Below, in pieces: positions 52,363-61,794 of a stretch of 64,000 nucleotides of DNA. Each line of letters starts with the position of its first letter. Positions within the stretch are counted from its first letter, which is position 1. The notes below the pieces were generated by a model. The model saw only the letters and a program-made list of their open reading frames with translations, had not been told where the DNA came from and did no database searches. The stretch lies in assembly GCF_023195895.1 (NCBI RefSeq), contig NZ_JALPRK010000001.1, positions 186,001 to 250,000 on the forward strand, written 5' to 3'. The position numbers and the translations under genes are program-made. This DNA comes from Paenibacillus mellifer (GTDB taxonomy: Bacteria; Bacillota; Bacilli; Paenibacillales; Paenibacillaceae).

Positions 52363-53540
52363 TTGGCCCGCTGCTCGGCCGGGCCGGCCGTCTGCAGGCG
52401 CACGCGGGCCGGTGCGGCTGAAGGATGAAGCAAGCTGATGACGGCGCCTGCGCATCGGTCGGGCCGATAGCCGTCTTGCCGGGCTGCCGACTCCGGATCG
52501 GCCTGGCTGACGGCAGCGTGCCGGCCGTGAATGATATCAAACCAGTCGTCCAGCACGTCCGGCGAATCCAAATTCGCGCCAAAGCCGCGCTGGACGAAAT
52601 ATTCGCGGTTTTTCTCCTCCTGGCCGGGGATCGATTCGAAGAACAACATCGGAATGCCTTTGGCCATCCCTTCGGTGCAGGTCATCCCTCCGGGTTTAGT
52701 GATGAGAAGGTCGGAGGCATCCATCCATTTGCCGATCTCCCGCGTAAAACCGATCACTTTGATATTCGGATGCTGCAGGGCCGGGTGGGCACGCAATTTA
52801 ACGGCGAGCTTCTCGTTGCTGCCCATGCAGCAGACGATCTGAATCTTCTCGCGCCAAGCCGCCAATTTGGCCAGCAGCTCCTCGCTAAACAGCAAACCCC
52901 AGCCGCCGCCCATGACGAGGGCGGTTGGCATCTGTTTCAGCCCCAAATCTTCCCGGGCGGACGTCTTCTCCTGCTTGCTCCAAAAATCCGGGTGCACGGG
53001 AATACCCGTGACCTGTACCTTGTAAGGGGCAACGCCGCGCTGAACGAGCAGCGCCTTGACTTCAGGCGCGGAGACGAGATACTGGTCCACCCCGGGACTC
53101 ATCCAGGAACCGTGGGCATCATAGTCCGTGATGAGCGTACAAAGCGGTACGTCCAGACCTGCGGCCAGCTTCAGGTAGGAGATGATGGCGCTTGGAATCG
53201 GATGCGTACAGACGATCAGATCGGGTCGAAGTTGAGCGATGACGTCGGCCGCGTGCTGATAGAACATTTTGTGCAAGGCCAGACGGGCTAACCGACCTAC
53301 CGGCTTCTCGTATTTGTGTCGATAAAATAAGCCAACCAACGCGGGACTGGTATTGACCGTCATTCGGTATGCGGAGAGAATCAGCGGCGCCACCGTCGGA
53401 TTCAGAAACGAGCCCAGCTCCAGCACCTTCGTCCGAATTTGCGGATCCATCCGTTTCAACCCTGCCGCCAGCGCATGTCCGGCTTGCGTATGTCCACTTC
53501 CAAAGCCCTCTGATAAAATTAACACTCTTCTTTTTCGCAT
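52359..53540 (-). CDS. Diacylglycerol glucosyltransferase-like GT28 enzyme (UgtP/MGDG-synthase family)
   Basis: A 393-aa glycosyltransferase, GT-B fold, that would build glycolipids (membrane anchor of lipoteichoic acid) from UDP-sugar and diacylglycerol. N-terminal VLILSEGFGSGHTQAGHALAAGLKRM is the acceptor-side signature. The C-terminal donor site has VMGGGWGL, VIGFTREIGKWMDASDLLITKPGGMTCTEGMAKGIPMLFFESIPGQEEKN. The ATG at 53540 is chosen because AGCAGGTGA lies upstream; the in-frame TTG at 53561 contains that site. The last ~20 residues are low-complexity. Overlaps the convergent thpR end. Confidence 0.85.
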   Translation of the reverse strand: MRKRRVLILSEGFGSGHTQAGHALAAGLKRMDPQIRTKVLELGSFLNPTVAPLILSAYRMTVNTSPALVGLFYRHKYEKPVGRLARLALHKMFYQHAADVIAQLRPDLIVCTHPIPSAIISYLKLAAGLDVPLCTLITDYDAHGSWMSPGVDQYLVSAPEVKALLVQRGVAPYKVQVTGIPVHPDFWSKQEKTSAREDLGLKQMPTALVMGGGWGLLFSEELLAKLAAWREKIQIVCCMGSNEKLAVKLRAHPALQHPNIKVIGFTREIGKWMDASDLLITKPGGMTCTEGMAKGIPMLFFESIPGQEEKNREYFVQRGFGANLDSPDVLDDWFDIIHGRHAAVSQADPESAARQDGYRPDRCAGAVISLLHPSAAPARVRLQTAGPAEQRAN

Positions 53541-53727
53541 GTTTATTTCACCTGCTTTCAAGGGAGTTCCGATTCATTGCCTCTGATACTAAGTTTATGT
53601 TGTTTATATGCCAGCTTAAAGAGGCTGGGGACGGGTGAGTCGACTGGACTTAGGTCGGGGTGAGACAGCCTGCGGAGAAGCGTCGGACAAGCAGATGAAA
53701 ATGAATGAAAGAACTTGAAAAAACATC

Positions 53728-53800
53728 TTGCATTTCGGATGCGGGAGGAGTAAAGTATGGATTGACCAAATGACCGAAACTGGATTTTAGTCATTTTTGG
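53728..53800 (+). promoter_or_regulatory. Promoter and candidate operator of the TetR-YhgE unit
   Basis: TTGCAT (53728-53733), 17-bp spacer, TAAAGT (53751-53756). Just downstream, CCAAATGAC (53766-53774) and GTCATTTTTGG (53790-53800) form an interrupted inverted repeat, a likely site for autoregulation by the TetR protein encoded at 53846. Confidence 0.5.
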
Positions 53801-53845
53801 CTCGAAAATGAGATTTGATTAATCCAAAACAGGGAGGTGACAAGG

Positions 53846-54433
53846 ATGGCTGTGGTAGATCGCCGTAAACTCGTAGTCGAAGCGGCAGAAAAGTCCTTTG
53901 CATTATTCGGCTACAAAGCAACGACGATGGACCATGTGGCGAAAATTGCGAATGTGGCCAAAGGAACGATCTACACCTTCTTCACGAACAAGGAGGAGCT
54001 GTTTGATGAGATCTTGCGTTCCGTCATCACGGAAATGAAACGGGTCATCGAACCGGAGATTGACGAAGAGAAGCCTTTCTTCGAGAACTTGCACCGGGCG
54101 ATGGATGCGCTGCTGGAATTCCGCGGCGAGCATGAGCTCCTGATCAAGTTATCCCAAGAGGTACGTGATTTCGGCACCCCTAAAGCCCGAGAGGGCTTGG
54201 AGCAAGTAGAGAACGCGATCCTGGAGTACTTGGAGCGCCATCTGTCCCGGGCAGCCAGACGGGAAGAGATCCGCTCGTTTGATCCCAAGCTGGTCGCTTT
54301 CGTCGTGTTTAAGTTGTATATCGCGATAACGTCGGACTGGAACAAAAACAATGAGCCTTTGAGCAAAGAACAAATCAAGGAGTTTATCCGCGATTTTCTG
54401 GCGGGAGGCTTACTTCTGCCAGCGAGAGCATAA
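53846..54433 (+). CDS. TetR/AcrR-family transcriptional regulator
   Basis: A 195-aa repressor. The HTH is at about residues 10-55 (AAEKSFALFGYKATTMDHVAKIANVAKGTIYTFFTNKEELFDEIL), followed by a helical ligand domain. The ATG at 53846 has GGGAGGTGA upstream; an in-frame GTG at 53837 lies within the ribosome site. It is 54 bp upstream of the YhgE/Pip gene, which it probably controls together with itself through the inverted repeat at 53766-53800. Ligand unknown. Confidence 0.92.
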   Translation: MAVVDRRKLVVEAAEKSFALFGYKATTMDHVAKIANVAKGTIYTFFTNKEELFDEILRSVITEMKRVIEPEIDEEKPFFENLHRAMDALLEFRGEHELLIKLSQEVRDFGTPKAREGLEQVENAILEYLERHLSRAARREEIRSFDPKLVAFVVFKLYIAITSDWNKNNEPLSKEQIKEFIRDFLAGGLLLPARA

Positions 54434-54487
54434 GCGGTACCTATCAATAAGTAGAGAAAGAAGCCACCAAGGGGAGAGAAAGCAAAA

Positions 54488-56677
54488 ATGAAATCATTAA
54501 GCGTATTTTTCAAGGATATGGGAGCTACCTTCAAGAATCCTAAAGTATTCATCCCGATTCTGGTCGTGCTGTTCATCCCCGTTCTGTACAGCGGCATGTT
54601 CCTGACGGCCTTCTGGGATCCGTACGGGAAGATGAACGAACTGCCGGTTGCGGTGGTGAACGAGGATCAGGGAGCGCAGTATGAGGGGAAAGAGCTCAAA
54701 GCCGGTGAGGATCTCGTCACCGAGCTGAAGAAGAGCGACGATTTCCAGTGGAAATTCGTCACCCGTGAGCAAGCGGAAACCGGAATGAAGAACAATGACT
54801 ACTACATGACCATCGTGATTCCAGACAATTTCTCGTCGCAAGCGACCACGCTGATGGATGAGAATCCAACGCCGGCGCAGCTGATCTTCGAGCCAAACGA
54901 AGGTTATAACTTCCTCGCCGCCCAAATCGGCGGAACGGCAGTTAAGGAAATTAAATCGAAAGTTTCCGCGAAGGTAACGGAAGCTTATACAGAAACCCTG
55001 TTTGATCAGGTGGAAAAAATCTCCGGCGGTCTCAGCGATGCCGGCAGCGGCGCCAGCACCCTTAATGACGGGGCAGCCAAGCTGGACGACGGCACGAAGA
55101 AGCTGAAGGAGAATCTGGCCAAACTGGTTGATGGCACGATGAAACTGGAGAACGGCGTTGCGCCGCTGGAGAAAGGCACGCAATCGCTGTACCAAGGCAT
55201 CAATGAGGTCAAAGCCGGGGCCGGCAGCTTGGCTGGCGGCTTGACGCAGCTGGAAGCGGCAAATCAACAGTTGGAGAATGGGGCAAAAGAGGCGCATCAA
55301 GGCGGTACGAAGCTGCAGGCCGGCCTTCAATCGTCGCTGGAAGGCGCGAAGAAGTTGCAAGCCGGCTTAGAGGCGTCCGAGCAAGGCAGCGCCCAACTGC
55401 AAACCGGATTGGAATCGTCGGTCCAAGGCAGCGCGAAAGTGGCCGCAGGGGCAACCGGCGTGGCGCAAGGGCTGGAGCAGCTTGCCCAAGCCAATCCGGA
55501 GCTGGCGAAGAATGCTGCGGTTCAGCAACTGATCGCCGCCAGCAAAGCGGTGGCCCAAGGTAGCGAACACCTGCACCAAGCGAACCAGCAGCTGCTGCAG
55601 GGCAGCCAGAACCTGCATAGTGCGCAGCAACAGCTGGTTCATGGCGGACAGCAGTTGACAGCTGGCCAAGAGCAGCTGTTTCAAGGCACATCGCAATTGA
55701 ACGCGGGCCAGGAGCAGCTGGCGAGCGGCCTTGAGCTGTTCGGCAGCAAGCTGTCGGAAGCGAAAGCCGGCGGGCAGAAGCTCGCAAACGGTGCCGGACA
55801 GCTTAGCGCAGGCGCAAAACAACTGCTTGGCGGCGTTGAGCAATTATCCGGCGGCGTAGGCACGTTAGCTGACGGTTCGAAGCAGCTGGACGCTGGCGCC
55901 GGCGAGTTGAAGAACGGCATGGATCAACTGACGGAAGGTTCGGGTGAGTTGGCCTCGAAGCTGACCGATGCGGCTGTACAAACGTCCGGCGTGAAGAAGA
56001 CGGACGCGCTCGTGAACATGTATGCCGAGCCGATCGAAATCAATGAGCAGAAGGTAAATGAAGTGCCTAACTACGGCACAGGGTTTGCTCCTTACTTCTT
56101 ATCTCTTGGCTTGTTCGTTGGAGCATTGATTTCGACGCTGGTCGTACCGGTGCGGGGAACCTCGGTGGCGGAAGCCAGCGGTTGGAACCGTTTTGTAAGC
56201 CGCACGATGGCTTTTGCCGGCATGAGCCTTATTCAGTCCCTGCTGGCCGTCGGACTGGTCCTGTACGGACTGGGGCTTGAGGTCAAGAGCGTTCCGCTTT
56301 TCTATCTATTCGCCTTTATCACCAGCTTGTGTTACATGTTCATCATACAAGCGCTGGTGACCTGGTTGGAGAACCCGGGGCGGTTCTTGGCGATCCTGAT
56401 GCTGATCTTCCAGTTGACGACCAGTGCGGGGACCTTCCCGCTCGAGCTGATTCCGAACTGGATGAAAGCCTTCAACCCGATCTTGCCGATGACGTACAGC
56501 GTCAAAGGCTTCAAGGCGGTGATCTCAACCGGCGATATGCCGATCGCTTGGGAGAACATCGGCTTACTGGCCGCGTTTGGTGTCGTATTCCTGGCAATAA
56601 CGCTAGTGTACTTCATGCGTCATGAACGCAGCGTGGACGTTAGTCCCGAAGCCAACCTGAGCGTGCAATCGCATTAA
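54488..56677 (+). CDS. YhgE/Pip-family membrane protein with heptad-repeat ectodomain
   Basis: A 729-aa membrane protein. TM1 is at about residues 20-40, an N-terminal YhgE domain at about 45-175 (PVAVVNEDQGAQYEGKELKAGEDLV), then a long extracytoplasmic region (about 180-495) of heptad-like X-X-X-Leu-X-X-Gly repeats rich in Gln, Gly and Ala (LDDGTKKLKENLAKLVDG, GLEQLAQANPEL, QQLLQGSQNL). The C-terminal ABC-2-like permease domain has about five to six helices. Relatives are phage receptors or parts of type VII secretion (EsaA-like). It is under a TetR regulator, pointing to inducible export or envelope stress. No ATPase is adjacent. Confidence 0.87.
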   Translation: MKSLSVFFKDMGATFKNPKVFIPILVVLFIPVLYSGMFLTAFWDPYGKMNELPVAVVNEDQGAQYEGKELKAGEDLVTELKKSDDFQWKFVTREQAETGMKNNDYYMTIVIPDNFSSQATTLMDENPTPAQLIFEPNEGYNFLAAQIGGTAVKEIKSKVSAKVTEAYTETLFDQVEKISGGLSDAGSGASTLNDGAAKLDDGTKKLKENLAKLVDGTMKLENGVAPLEKGTQSLYQGINEVKAGAGSLAGGLTQLEAANQQLENGAKEAHQGGTKLQAGLQSSLEGAKKLQAGLEASEQGSAQLQTGLESSVQGSAKVAAGATGVAQGLEQLAQANPELAKNAAVQQLIAASKAVAQGSEHLHQANQQLLQGSQNLHSAQQQLVHGGQQLTAGQEQLFQGTSQLNAGQEQLASGLELFGSKLSEAKAGGQKLANGAGQLSAGAKQLLGGVEQLSGGVGTLADGSKQLDAGAGELKNGMDQLTEGSGELASKLTDAAVQTSGVKKTDALVNMYAEPIEINEQKVNEVPNYGTGFAPYFLSLGLFVGALISTLVVPVRGTSVAEASGWNRFVSRTMAFAGMSLIQSLLAVGLVLYGLGLEVKSVPLFYLFAFITSLCYMFIIQALVTWLENPGRFLAILMLIFQLTTSAGTFPLELIPNWMKAFNPILPMTYSVKGFKAVISTGDMPIAWENIGLLAAFGVVFLAITLVYFMRHERSVDVSPEANLSVQSH

Positions 56678-56693
56678 TCGTATTCATCAATTA

Positions 56694-56738
56694 AAAGATC
56701 CGCTCTTCCGGATAACCGGGGGCGGATCTTTTTTTTTG
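56694..56738 (+). terminator. Terminator of the TetR-YhgE unit
   Basis: AAAGATCCGC (56694-56703) and GCGGATCTTT (56722-56731) with a T-run. The remaining gap to 57033 (about 295 bp) contains a TATAAT at 56885-56890 and a half TnrA-like site, but no gene I can support. Confidence 0.9.
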
Positions 56739-56901
56739 CATCGGGAGCTGCTCCCTTAACAAAAGGGATAATGGTGCAAAGAGCCAAGCAGGACAACAAC
56801 AACGCTTCATATGGTGACGCTTTCGTGGCAAAACCGCCCTGTCAGGGCCAAAAAGTTCTAATCAATAGTGCAAAATAAAGAGAATATAATGCAAAAACAG
56901 A

Positions 56902-56918
56902 TGTGACATTTTCCGTTA
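56902..56918 (+). promoter_or_regulatory. Weak TnrA-like site upstream of glutamate synthase
   Basis: TGTGACATTTTCCGTTA matches the left half and centre of the TnrA consensus TGTNANAWWWTNTNACA; the right half is poor. Glutamate synthase is a TnrA/GltC-controlled gene in Bacillus, so the position is suggestive only. Confidence 0.25.
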
Positions 56919-57033
56919 GAATAGTAAGAAAGATTGATCCGGGCTTATCCGGCACAGTGGCAAGGCATGAGATCTGATCCATTTTTATTCGCTTATGATG
57001 TTGAACTACCTCTAAATAGAAAGGTTGCGTCAG

Positions 57034-60000
57034 ATGATGAAACATACCGTTATACCTCCCAAGCAGGGACTTTATGATCCCGCTTTCGAAAAGGACGCTT
57101 GCGGCATGGGCTTCGTGGCCCATATCAAAGGGAAAACCTCCCATGATATCGTCAGCCAGGCGCTGACCATGCTGGCGAACATGGAACACCGGGGTGGTCA
57201 AGGCAGTGAACCAAACTCAGGGGATGGCGCAGGTATTTTACTGCAAATCCCGCACCGTTTTTTTGCCGCCGAAGCGACAAAACTTGGATTCGCTCTGCCG
57301 GATGCGGGACAGTATGGCGTTGGCATGTTGTTCCTGCCGCATGACGAAACGGCTCGGGCCAAACAAGAAGAGGAACTCGTTCGTATTGCCGAGGCGGAAG
57401 GGCAATGTGTCCTCGGTTTCCGCACGGTGCCGACCAGCGATGATACGCTGGGCCATTCGGCTAAAGCGGCGAAGCCGTTCGTCCGCCAGGTGTTCATCGG
57501 GCGTTCTGCGGATCTCCAAGACGATTTGGACTTTGAACGCAAGCTGTACGTGATCCGGCGCCGAGCTGAACTTGCGATTCGTTACAGCGGCGAAGAGCAT
57601 GGAGATGCTTTTTACGTATCCAGCCTGTCTTGCCGTAAGGTCGTTTACAAAGGGATGCTGACGACAGAGCAGGTGGGGCAGTTCTATCTGGACTTGCGGG
57701 ACGAGACGTTGGAATCGGCGATCGCGATGGTGCATTCGCGCTTCAGTACGAATACGTTCCCAAGCTGGGAGCGGGCGCATCCGTACCGCTTTATGATTCA
57801 TAACGGCGAGATCAACACCTTGCGCGGCAACGTGAACTGGATGCATGCCCGCCAGTCGATGTTCGAGAGCGAAGCATTTGGAAACGATTTGGAGAAGGTC
57901 AAGCCAATCATCAATCCGGACGGTTCGGATACGGCGATGTTCGATAACACCTTTGAATTCTTGTATCTAAGTGGACGCTCCTTGCCGCACGTGGCCATGA
58001 TGATGGTGCCTGAACCATGGGTCGGCCGGGAGGACATCGACCCGGAGAAACAGGCTTTCTACGAGTATCACAGCACGATGATGGAGCCATGGGACGGGCC
58101 TGCGGCGATGGGTTTTACCGACGGGATTCAGATCGGGGCCATCCTGGACCGGAACGGCTTACGTCCGTCGCGTTATTACGTGACGAAAGACGATTTGATC
58201 GTCCTCTCCTCGGAGGTTGGCGTCCTCGACATTCCGGCGGAGGATGTGCTTTACAAGGACCGTTTGCGTCCGGGCCGCATGCTGCTTGTCGACACGCGGG
58301 AAGGCCGGATCATTTCCGACGAGGAAGTGAAATCGGCAATTGCTCGCGAGAACCCCTACCGCGAGTGGCTGGATGAGCATCTCGTTGAGCTGGAAGACCT
58401 TCCGGAAGCGAAGGAGCTGCCACTGGAAAGCCATGAAGATATAGCGCGCCGCCAAATGGCGTTCGGATATACGTATGAAGATCTTCGGAAAGTGCTTGAG
58501 CCGATGGCCTTGACCGGTCAGGAAAATATCGCTTCGATGGGCTACGATGCGCCGCTCGCCGTATTGTCGGAGCAGCCGCAGCGCTTGTACAACTACTTCA
58601 AGCAGATGTTTGCGCAGGTCACTAACCCGCCGATCGATGCGATCCGCGAGGAGTTGGTCACCTCGACTGCAACGACGATCGGACCGGAGCGCAATCTGCT
58701 CCAACCGGAGCCGGAAAGCTGCCGGCAAATCCGCTTGGATTCGCCAATCTTGTCCAATGAGGATTTCGCAAAGATCCGCCATCTGCACCGGCCAGGCTTC
58801 AAGGCGATCACGATACCCATCCTGTTCCCGGCCGCTGAAGGGGCGGAAGGGCTGCGAAAAGCGCTGGATACGTTATGCGAAGCGGCCGATCGTGTGATCG
58901 CCAAAGGTCATAACATTCTGATCTTGTCCGATCGCGGCATGGATGCAGAGAACGCAGCCATCCCGGCTCTGCTCGCGGTATCCTGCCTGCATCACCATCT
59001 CATCCGCGAGGAGACGCGGACCAAGGTCAGTCTGCTGCTGGAATCAGGCGAACCGCGCGAGGTGCATCATTTTGCGCTATTACTCGGCTACGGCGTTAGT
59101 GCAGTGAATCCGTATCTGGCGTTCGAGACGTTGAAGGATATGATTGGTCAGCGTTTGCTGCAGGGAGTTTCGCATGAAAAAGCGGTGTATAACTTCATCA
59201 AGGCTGCGACCAAAGGGGTCGTCAAAACATTGTCCAAAATGGGGATCTCGACCATTCAATCGTACCGTGGGGCGCAAATCTTCGAAGCGGTTGGCTTGGA
59301 GCCGTCGTTCGTAGACCGTTATTTCACTTGGACGCCGTCGCGGATCGGGGGCATCGGTTTGAAGGAAGTGGCGGTCGAAACGTTGGCCCACCATTTCCGG
59401 GCGTTCACGGACAAGGATGGCAGCGACAAGGTGTTGGATTCCATCGGGGAATACCAATGGCGCAGCGGCGGGGAAGAGCATCTGTTCAATCCGCAGACCG
59501 TGCATTTACTGCAACAGGCCGTCCGGACAGGTGATTATCCGCTGTATAAGAAGTTCGCCGCGCTGGTGCAAGGGGAGAATAAGAAGCATTTGACCCTGCG
59601 CTCTCTGCTGGAGCTCAAGCCAGTTGGACCGAAAGTACCACTGGAAGAAGTGGAATCGGCAGCTTCGATCATGCGCCGCTTCAAGACCGGGGCGATGTCC
59701 TTCGGTTCGATCAGCAAAGAAGCGCATGAGACGATCGCAATCGCGATGAACCGCATCGGCGGCAAGAGCAACACCGGCGAAGGCGGCGAGGATCCGGCGC
59801 GTTATGTACCGGATGCAAACGGCGATCTGCGCCGCAGTGCGATCAAGCAAGTGGCGTCGGGACGTTTTGGCGTCACGTCGAACTACCTGGTGAATGCCGA
59901 CGAAATCCAGATCAAGATGGCCCAAGGGGCTAAACCGGGCGAAGGCGGTCAACTGCCAGGTCGCAAGGTGTATCCTTGGGTAGCGGAAGTACGTGGCTCG

Positions 60001-61635
60001 ACGCCGGGTGTCGGCCTGATCTCGCCGCCGCCGCACCATGATATCTATTCGATCGAGGATTTGGCGGAGCTGATTTATGATCTGAAGAACGCGAACCCGC
60101 GGGCCCGCATCAACGTCAAGCTGGTTTCGGAAGCCGGGGTCGGAACGATCGCCGCCGGCGTAGCCAAAGGCCGCGCCGATGTCATCCTGGTCAGCGGCTA
60201 TGACGGGGGGACCGGGGCCTCACCGCAAAGCTCGATCCGTCACGCGGGTCTGCCTTGGGAGCTGGGGCTGGCCGAAACGCATCAAACGCTGGTGCTGAAT
60301 AATCTGCGCGATCGCGTCGTACTGGAAACCGACGGCAAGATCCTGAACGGCCGCGACCTCGCCGTCGCCGTACTGCTCGGCGCCGAGGAATACGGCTTCT
60401 CGACCGCACCGCTGGTGGCGGTTGGCTGTATCATGATGCGCGTCTGCCATCTCGATACATGCCCGGTCGGCGTAGCGACGCAAAATCCGGAGCTGCGCAA
60501 GAACTTCACCGGCGATCCGCAGCACGTCGTCAACTTTATGACCTTCGTGGCCGAAGATTTGCGCGAATGGATGGCGGAGCTGGGCTTCCGTACCCTGGAA
60601 GAGATGATCGGACGTACGGACTGCCTGGGTACGGTCCATGCGGTTGATCATTGGAAGAAGCAAGGCGTCGATCTCAGCTCGCTGCTGCATATGCCGGAGC
60701 TGCCGGAAGGCAGCAACCGCTACTGCACGAAGCAGCAGAACCATGGGTTGGAGGAGACGTTGGATATGGCGCAGCTGATGCGCCTGGCTCTGCCCGCGTT
60801 GGAGAAGGGCGAAGCGGTCAGCGCTAGACTGCCAATCTGCAACGTGAACCGGGCGACCGGGACGATCGTGGGGAGCGAAGTCACCCGCCGTTATGGGCAA
60901 CAGGGACTGCCGGAAGATACGATCACGTTCCATTTCGAGGGTTCGGCGGGTCAAAGCTTTGGGGCATTCGTACCGAAAGGCATGACGCTCACCATTGAAG
61001 GCGATGCCAACGATTACACCGGCAAAGGATTATCCGGCGGGAAAGTAATCGTTAAGCCGTCGCCGCGCGCAACATTCGCTGCAGAGGAGAACATTATCAT
61101 CGGGAATACGTCGTTCTATGGAGCAACGGGCGGAGAAGCGTACATCCGCGGGATCGCGGGGGAACGGTTTGCGGTTCGTAACTCGGGTGCCAACGTCGTT
61201 GTGGAAGGCGTCGGCGACCATGGCTGTGAATATATGACCGGCGGACGTGTCGTCGTCTTAGGCGGAACAGGGCGAAACTTTGCCGCCGGAATGTCCGGCG
61301 GGATCGCTTATGTGCTCGACGAGAGCGGCGACTTCGCCAGCCGCTGCAACCTGGAAATGGTGCTGCTGGAAGCGGTGGAGGATCCGGCGGAAGGGGATCA
61401 ACTGCGGATGTTGATCAGCCGCCACCTTCTGTACACCGATAGTACGGTTGGACGCCGTGTGCTGGACCGGTGGAAAGAGTACCTGCCGAAGTTCGTTCGC
61501 GTCATTCCGAAGGATTACAAGCGGATGCTGGAGCAAATCCGTAAAGTGGAAGACGAGGGCTTGAAGGGCGAAGCCGCACTGCTGGCTGCCTTTGAAGCAA
61601 ATGCACGCGAGTTGGCCCGCGCCGGTAACAATTAA
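57034..61635 (+). CDS. gltB: Glutamate synthase, large (alpha) subunit
   Basis: A 1,533-aa cytoplasmic enzyme making two glutamates from glutamine and 2-oxoglutarate. The N-terminal class II amidotransferase has its nucleophile at Cys23 ([11 protein letters not shown]) after a short propeptide. Then come the central domain, the FMN domain (about residues 850-1,200; [56 protein letters not shown]), the 3Fe-4S cysteines in [25 protein letters not shown], and the C-terminal GXGXG beta-helix ([41 protein letters not shown]). The ATG at 57034 follows GAAAGG; an in-frame TTG at 57025 precedes it. No gltD follows, so the small subunit is encoded elsewhere. Confidence 0.97.
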   Translation: MMKHTVIPPKQGLYDPAFEKDACGMGFVAHIKGKTSHDIVSQALTMLANMEHRGGQGSEPNSGDGAGILLQIPHRFFAAEATKLGFALPDAGQYGVGMLFLPHDETARAKQEEELVRIAEAEGQCVLGFRTVPTSDDTLGHSAKAAKPFVRQVFIGRSADLQDDLDFERKLYVIRRRAELAIRYSGEEHGDAFYVSSLSCRKVVYKGMLTTEQVGQFYLDLRDETLESAIAMVHSRFSTNTFPSWERAHPYRFMIHNGEINTLRGNVNWMHARQSMFESEAFGNDLEKVKPIINPDGSDTAMFDNTFEFLYLSGRSLPHVAMMMVPEPWVGREDIDPEKQAFYEYHSTMMEPWDGPAAMGFTDGIQIGAILDRNGLRPSRYYVTKDDLIVLSSEVGVLDIPAEDVLYKDRLRPGRMLLVDTREGRIISDEEVKSAIARENPYREWLDEHLVELEDLPEAKELPLESHEDIARRQMAFGYTYEDLRKVLEPMALTGQENIASMGYDAPLAVLSEQPQRLYNYFKQMFAQVTNPPIDAIREELVTSTATTIGPERNLLQPEPESCRQIRLDSPILSNEDFAKIRHLHRPGFKAITIPILFPAAEGAEGLRKALDTLCEAADRVIAKGHNILILSDRGMDAENAAIPALLAVSCLHHHLIREETRTKVSLLLESGEPREVHHFALLLGYGVSAVNPYLAFETLKDMIGQRLLQGVSHEKAVYNFIKAATKGVVKTLSKMGISTIQSYRGAQIFEAVGLEPSFVDRYFTWTPSRIGGIGLKEVAVETLAHHFRAFTDKDGSDKVLDSIGEYQWRSGGEEHLFNPQTVHLLQQAVRTGDYPLYKKFAALVQGENKKHLTLRSLLELKPVGPKVPLEEVESAASIMRRFKTGAMSFGSISKEAHETIAIAMNRIGGKSNTGEGGEDPARYVPDANGDLRRSAIKQVASGRFGVTSNYLVNADEIQIKMAQGAKPGEGGQLPGRKVYPWVAEVRGSTPGVGLISPPPHHDIYSIEDLAELIYDLKNANPRARINVKLVSEAGVGTIAAGVAKGRADVILVSGYDGGTGASPQSSIRHAGLPWELGLAETHQTLVLNNLRDRVVLETDGKILNGRDLAVAVLLGAEEYGFSTAPLVAVGCIMMRVCHLDTCPVGVATQNPELRKNFTGDPQHVVNFMTFVAEDLREWMAELGFRTLEEMIGRTDCLGTVHAVDHWKKQGVDLSSLLHMPELPEGSNRYCTKQQNHGLEETLDMAQLMRLALPALEKGEAVSARLPICNVNRATGTIVGSEVTRRYGQQGLPEDTITFHFEGSAGQSFGAFVPKGMTLTIEGDANDYTGKGLSGGKVIVKPSPRATFAAEENIIIGNTSFYGATGGEAYIRGIAGERFAVRNSGANVVVEGVGDHGCEYMTGGRVVVLGGTGRNFAAGMSGGIAYVLDESGDFASRCNLEMVLLEAVEDPAEGDQLRMLISRHLLYTDSTVGRRVLDRWKEYLPKFVRVIPKDYKRMLEQIRKVEDEGLKGEAALLAAFEANARELARAGNN

Positions 61636-61660
61636 TCTGAAACAAACTTCAAACAAAAGA

Positions 61661-61702
61661 GCCGCCCGTTTGTCTAGTTATGACAACGAGGCGGCATTTT
61701 TG
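61661..61702 (+). terminator. Terminator of gltB
   Basis: GCCGCCCGTTTGTC pairs with GACAACGAGGCGGC (one bulge), followed by ATTTTTGAT. Confidence 0.85.
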
Positions 61703-61794
61703 ATAGAAATAAATAAGTTGTACGAACATATGTTTTTGTATACAATAATCTGGAGAATATTAGAAATTCGGTTGCGGAAGGAGAGGGGCAGCCC

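Noticed and set aside
55209..55843. Minus-strand frames opposite the YhgE repeat region
   Set aside because: They are by-products of the Gln/Leu/Gly-rich repeat; no ribosome site or domain.
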